Assembly (NCBI GenBank): GCA_017163975.1
Contig: JAFFSR010000220.1
Location: forward strand, 12,232,001-12,296,000
Source of the DNA: Anastatus disparis
Lineage: Eukaryota; Arthropoda; Insecta; Hymenoptera; Eupelmidae
DNA: 64,000 nucleotides
Direction: 5' to 3'
The notes under the pieces were generated by a model. It had not been told where the DNA came from. It saw only the letters and a list, made by a program, of their open reading frames with translations, and did no database searches. Shown here one piece after another: positions 60,663 through 64,000 of this stretch (the first letter of the stretch is position 1; the number at the start of each line of letters is the position of its first letter). The translations under genes were made by a program, and so were the position numbers.

Positions 60663-61319
60663 CTTAAGCTACCTCTTTGTTTTTTTGAAAAATATCTTAC
60701 TTTCAAAGAAATAATTTTTCAAATTTGAACTTATTGCATCACTTTAAACGACAGAGGCAAAAGTTTATTTTTTCGCTTTGATAAAATAAATGTAAAGAAA
60801 TGTATTTGCTACAGTTATTTATTAACATAGTAAAAAAAATGTATAATGTTCAAAGTAAAATGTAATAAAAAAAACCTTCAACGACTTGACGAATAAAAAA
60901 CGATTTACTTTAAGAAGTGTATTTCTTCTGAGAGAAGAAAAAAAAGTAGCCTGTATTGTCAAAAGTCTCTTGAAATCCTACTAAAGGAGTTTTTCATGGA
61001 TGAAGTCAGTGAACTGGAAACGTTTAAAATAAAAGAATATTGCCTTCGAAAAAAGATATGGGGTAGAAAGAAACGTTAAAGAATTTCGCAAAACCATCCT
61101 GGCTAACCGTCACATCAATCCGAGATTATCGTGCTTTCAAGTCAAAGAAAAAATCTCTAAGAGTAACTTGTAAAAAATATATTTTTACAAAAATTGCTTG
61201 ATTTTGAGAGACAAGTAGAAATATCATAGTTTTTTTTTTGCACTGTTGTAAAAAATATTAAAAACCTTTTATTTTATAGAAGACAAATAGAAATAGTACA
61301 TTGTTTACCAAGGGAGTAA
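60663..61319. other. AT-rich non-coding stretch, no gene seen
   Basis: Nothing supportable was seen. Confidence 0.45.
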
Positions 61320-61560
61320 AATAGGTTTTTTTTTGCCCGAGTCGGGTTTGACGCCCGAGCAAAGCGAGGGCGACAATAAAGACGAGGACAAAAACATCTT
61401 TACTTCCGTGGATAACATATTACTTTTTCATACACGAAGAGCGTCAAATTCAGTCACATTGAATATAAATTCGTTAATAATACATGAAGTAACGACATTA
61501 ATATATGATAAAATCAAAATTAAAAAGTGGTAAATCAAAATAAAAAAGAACCTGCCGGTG
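61320..61560 (+). mobile_element. Second copy of the unidentified dispersed repeat
   Basis: The core 61,346-61,433 aligns with 30,068-30,155. It contains CCCGAGTCGGG (61,336-61,346, palindromic around a central G) and CGCCC...GGGCG. A 66-codon frame with ATG crosses the core but is not shared with the other copy, which argues that the similarity is not maintained as protein in that frame. Class unknown. Confidence 0.4.
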
Positions 61561-61589
61561 GGGCGGGGGATGAGTAATAATTCTAGTAA

Positions 61590-61690
61590 TTCATATTTTT
61601 TCAAGTAATTCGAGTTATTCGAGTAGCTCTTTTTTTTTCTTCGAGTAACTCGACACGAACTCGTCGAATTGAGTAATTTATTCGAATTGT
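61590..61690. repeat. Cluster of ATTCGAGT/ACTCGA words
   Basis: About seven overlapping TCGAGTAA, ATTCGAG, AACTCGA and ACTCGTCGAATT words occur in both orientations within 100 bp. They could be a decayed tandem repeat or a cluster of palindromic binding sites. Confidence 0.5.
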
Positions 61691-63478
61691 TCATAGAATC
61701 GAATACTCACACTAATAATTATTACATTCATTTTACGCTCGCTGAATTTATTTTGCGCATGCTAAATTTTCATGCGCCGTTAGAAAAAGTAAATTTCTTA
61801 TTGGAAACCGGGAAAAAATCAATCGAATTTGTGAGAAAACTACTTTTTTGCCCTAGGGTGAAAAAGAGTTATTTTAGCCCCTAAGAATAGACATCAAAAA
61901 TTGAATTTTACGCCCTGAGTGTGAAAAAATATTTTGCAGTTAACAAATTATAGATCCATGTTAAAATTTATTTATTTTTATTACGTTAAATATATATTCA
62001 TTTTTCTCATTTACTTTTTAAATATAAGCAACATTCATAACAATTACATTTTACAAATGTTCTTATATTTCCAAAAATGAATGTCAATTTTTCAAAAATC
62101 GTCATAACATTTCAATTAATAAGAATTTTCAAATAAATTTCCATTAGCATAATGTACATTTTGATAAAAGCATAAAATTTTTTAATCTCTCTTAACGTTG
62201 TAATAGATCATATAACTATAAAAATAACAATGAAATACAAACATAAAAAAAATGATGAGAAACTTTAGAAAATATAAAGCACGAGCAATGAACAACTTTG
62301 AAAATACAAACTGTGTTGTAAACGTAGAGTAGGACATAAAAATTTAAATGTTGCGGACGATAACTTGCTTTGATAAAAGACGAGAGAGAGAAAAAAAAAG
62401 AAGAAAATAAAGAAGCTGTAGAATTCTTTATACCGGCTGGTGCCCACACACACATACGCAGCGTAACGTGCATTTTTTTTTGCATCTTTTGAATTATTAA
62501 TGCACCGCGTAGTAACAACATTATAGGATAAACAGGCTGCTTATTATCGTAAGCGCGTGAACATTCTCTCTCTGGCGCTATGACAGTATAACGTACAACA
62601 CGTAGTTTAATTAATCGCAAGGCATCGCACACCAGTAGGTCCTAAGATCGATTATATTTTGGGCAATGGAGTGATTACACATTTTCCTACAAAGCAACGC
62701 CTGTATCTTGAAATTTAGTGTGTATGTATGCGGAGAGGATGTGTCTATATTTGGATGTATGTGTGTGTGTATGGGAGGATGTACAGCTTCTAATATATGC
62801 AATGTAACCGAAACGATCTCGTATTAACGCCGAGCAGTGATCACACACTCACATACATGGGCTAGAGCATGCTAAATGTACGTGGGTATTAGCATGGGGG
62901 GATATGTAGTCGCAAGATTGCAATTTCATCTAACTTGTACATCACTACTGTTTCCTCATAACTTATAAGTCATTCTCGTAAACTGGATATTAATTTATGC
63001 TTACACGTATTGTACGCATGGAAATTAAAGACATTTCTATGTTTTCAATAAAAAATATTCCTTCTCGAAAGTCTTCAGCTGAAATAATTGAAATAGTTAT
63101 TAAAACTATTTTGTTAGAATAAGCAATGTTCTGCGATGAGATTATATTTTCAAGATATAAGTAATTCTGGCTTTGAATATTGTCTTTTTAATAAGAAATC
63201 TTAATATTCTGCATATAAATTAGTATGAATCGCGTCAAATGCAACTTTATTTATAAATGTTCAAACTTAGAAAAAAAGCATAAAAATGCTTTGCACTCGA
63301 TATCAAAATGCTTTACACTCTAGTGCTAAAATGTGAAACTTTAGAGTTAAAAAGAAACAAAAAAAAACTTATTGCACATTTCGAAAAATATTATTTTGTA
63401 AGCACAAAGTTAAGACTAAGTAAAATATTTTGTGTTTGAATTCATAATTTTAAGACAGCCACTTTACAGACCACCATA
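61691..63478. other. AT-rich non-coding stretch
   Basis: Contains a short (GA)n patch (about 62,380-62,400), a slightly less AT-rich interval (62,500-62,640), and TG/GT-rich sequence at 62,720-62,780. Minus-strand frames of 60-138 codons do not start convincingly and match nothing I know. Confidence 0.4.
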
Positions 63479-63804
63479 CACTGTAAAAAATTGCTTTGTA
63501 AAATTACTATCCTAGTGGCAATTTTTGTAACTTACTCTGAGAACAGTCTTAGAAAGTACTAATATCTATAATGAAATTAAAATTACTGTTCTGAGAGTAG
63601 GTTACAGAAATTGCCATTCTGAGAATCAAAATTTTACTAACCAAATAGTATATTTAAGCGAGATTAGTAAAATTACGTTACTGAGAATAGTTAGTTTACT
63701 TTTCAACTTTAATATTACTAATTTCAGTTATTAATATTACTGTGCTCAGAATATTAAAGTATTTACTACCTAGTATTAACATTACAAAGCAATTTTTTAC
63801 AGTG
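63479..63804. mobile_element. TIR MITE with TA flanks (Tc1/mariner-type candidate)
   Basis: The 23-bp terminal inverted repeats are perfect: CACTGTAAAAAATTGCTTTG... on the left and its complement ending ...TTTTTTACAGTG on the right. TA stands on both sides (63,477-63,478 and 63,805-63,806), the duplication made by Tc1/mariner-class elements. The 326-bp interior has no transposase. A second inverted repeat of 31 bp (63,517-63,547 with 63,585-63,615, three or four differences) is nested in the left half, and further CTGAGAAT/ATTCTCAG-like words occur in the right half, so the element is largely built of nested foldbacks. Confidence 0.85.
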
Positions 63805-63806
63805 TA

Positions 63807-64000
63807 AATTATATTTCCATCATGGAACTTTTGTTCTATATTTTTTGACTTTTCTAAGAATATTTACAACATTAAGCTTATAAAAGGGTTCGTTTGAAAG
63901 ACCTAAAACGTTGGTTTCACAGTAAAAGACTTTCAGCTCAAAAGATTCAAGTTTATTGATGTTAATTCAATTTATCAATAATAATCCCTCCAGAGTAATT
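63807..64000. other. AT-rich flank, no feature
   Basis: Nothing gene-like to the end of the window. Confidence 0.45.

Noticed and set aside
62216..62632. 138-codon minus-strand frame
   Set aside because: Starts at GTG; the second half is Phe/Ser/Leu-rich low complexity; no recognisable domain.

Overview
This window is strongly AT-rich nuclear DNA of a eukaryote and looks like gene-poor intergenic or long-intron sequence. I find no open reading frame that I can defend as a complete gene, no rRNA or functional tRNA gene, and no prokaryotic organisation. Long runs of (CT)n, (GA)n, (AT)n, poly-T and poly-purine sequence, relatively frequent CpG inside AT-rich DNA, and a tRNA-derived SINE family with Pol III boxes suggest an arthropod genome. 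An insect, perhaps a hymenopteran, is my guess; that is inference, not proof.

The supportable content is almost all mobile or repetitive. Six copies of one tRNA-derived SINE are scattered through the window, four on the plus strand (about 14.3, 28.7, 38.7 and 51.0 kb) and two on the minus strand (about 18.4 and 60.5 kb). Two Helitron-type 3' ends (8.66 and 34.1 kb) share a GC-rich hairpin followed by CTAG|T, and the second has a three-copy 127-128 bp minisatellite just upstream. A solo-LTR candidate lies at 10.78-11.01 kb. Terminal-inverted-repeat elements lie at 24.84-25.36 kb (TTAA flanks) and 63.48-63.80 kb (TA flanks), with a degenerate one at about 25.5 kb. A foldback element at 12.4-12.8 kb carries four exact YCAAGGYCR sites, the FTZ-F1/SF-1 nuclear-receptor consensus.

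The most striking object is a roughly 1 kb near-continuous inverted repeat at 40,842-41,813 (two arms of about 480 bp, about 90% identical in the part I compared). Its transcript would fold into a long double-stranded RNA. Two shorter, almost perfect hairpins occur at 19,302-19,350 and 52,561-52,672, with several weaker ones.

Between these elements the window alternates between plain AT-rich DNA and tracts of pyrimidine- or purine-rich low complexity (5.8-6.3, 27.5-28.1, 39.4-39.8, 42.2-43.5, 47.2-47.8, 53.9-54.2 and 54.7-55.2 kb). Those tracts create long but meaningless open frames. A few GC-richer islands (5.6-6.3, 9.9-10.3, 13.7-14.0, 15.0-15.3, 22.2-22.4 and 58.5-58.7 kb) could be regulatory DNA or isolated exons; only 22.19-22.37 kb (minus strand) and 58.5-58.6 kb (plus strand) give non-repetitive, protein-like open frames, and neither is proven.
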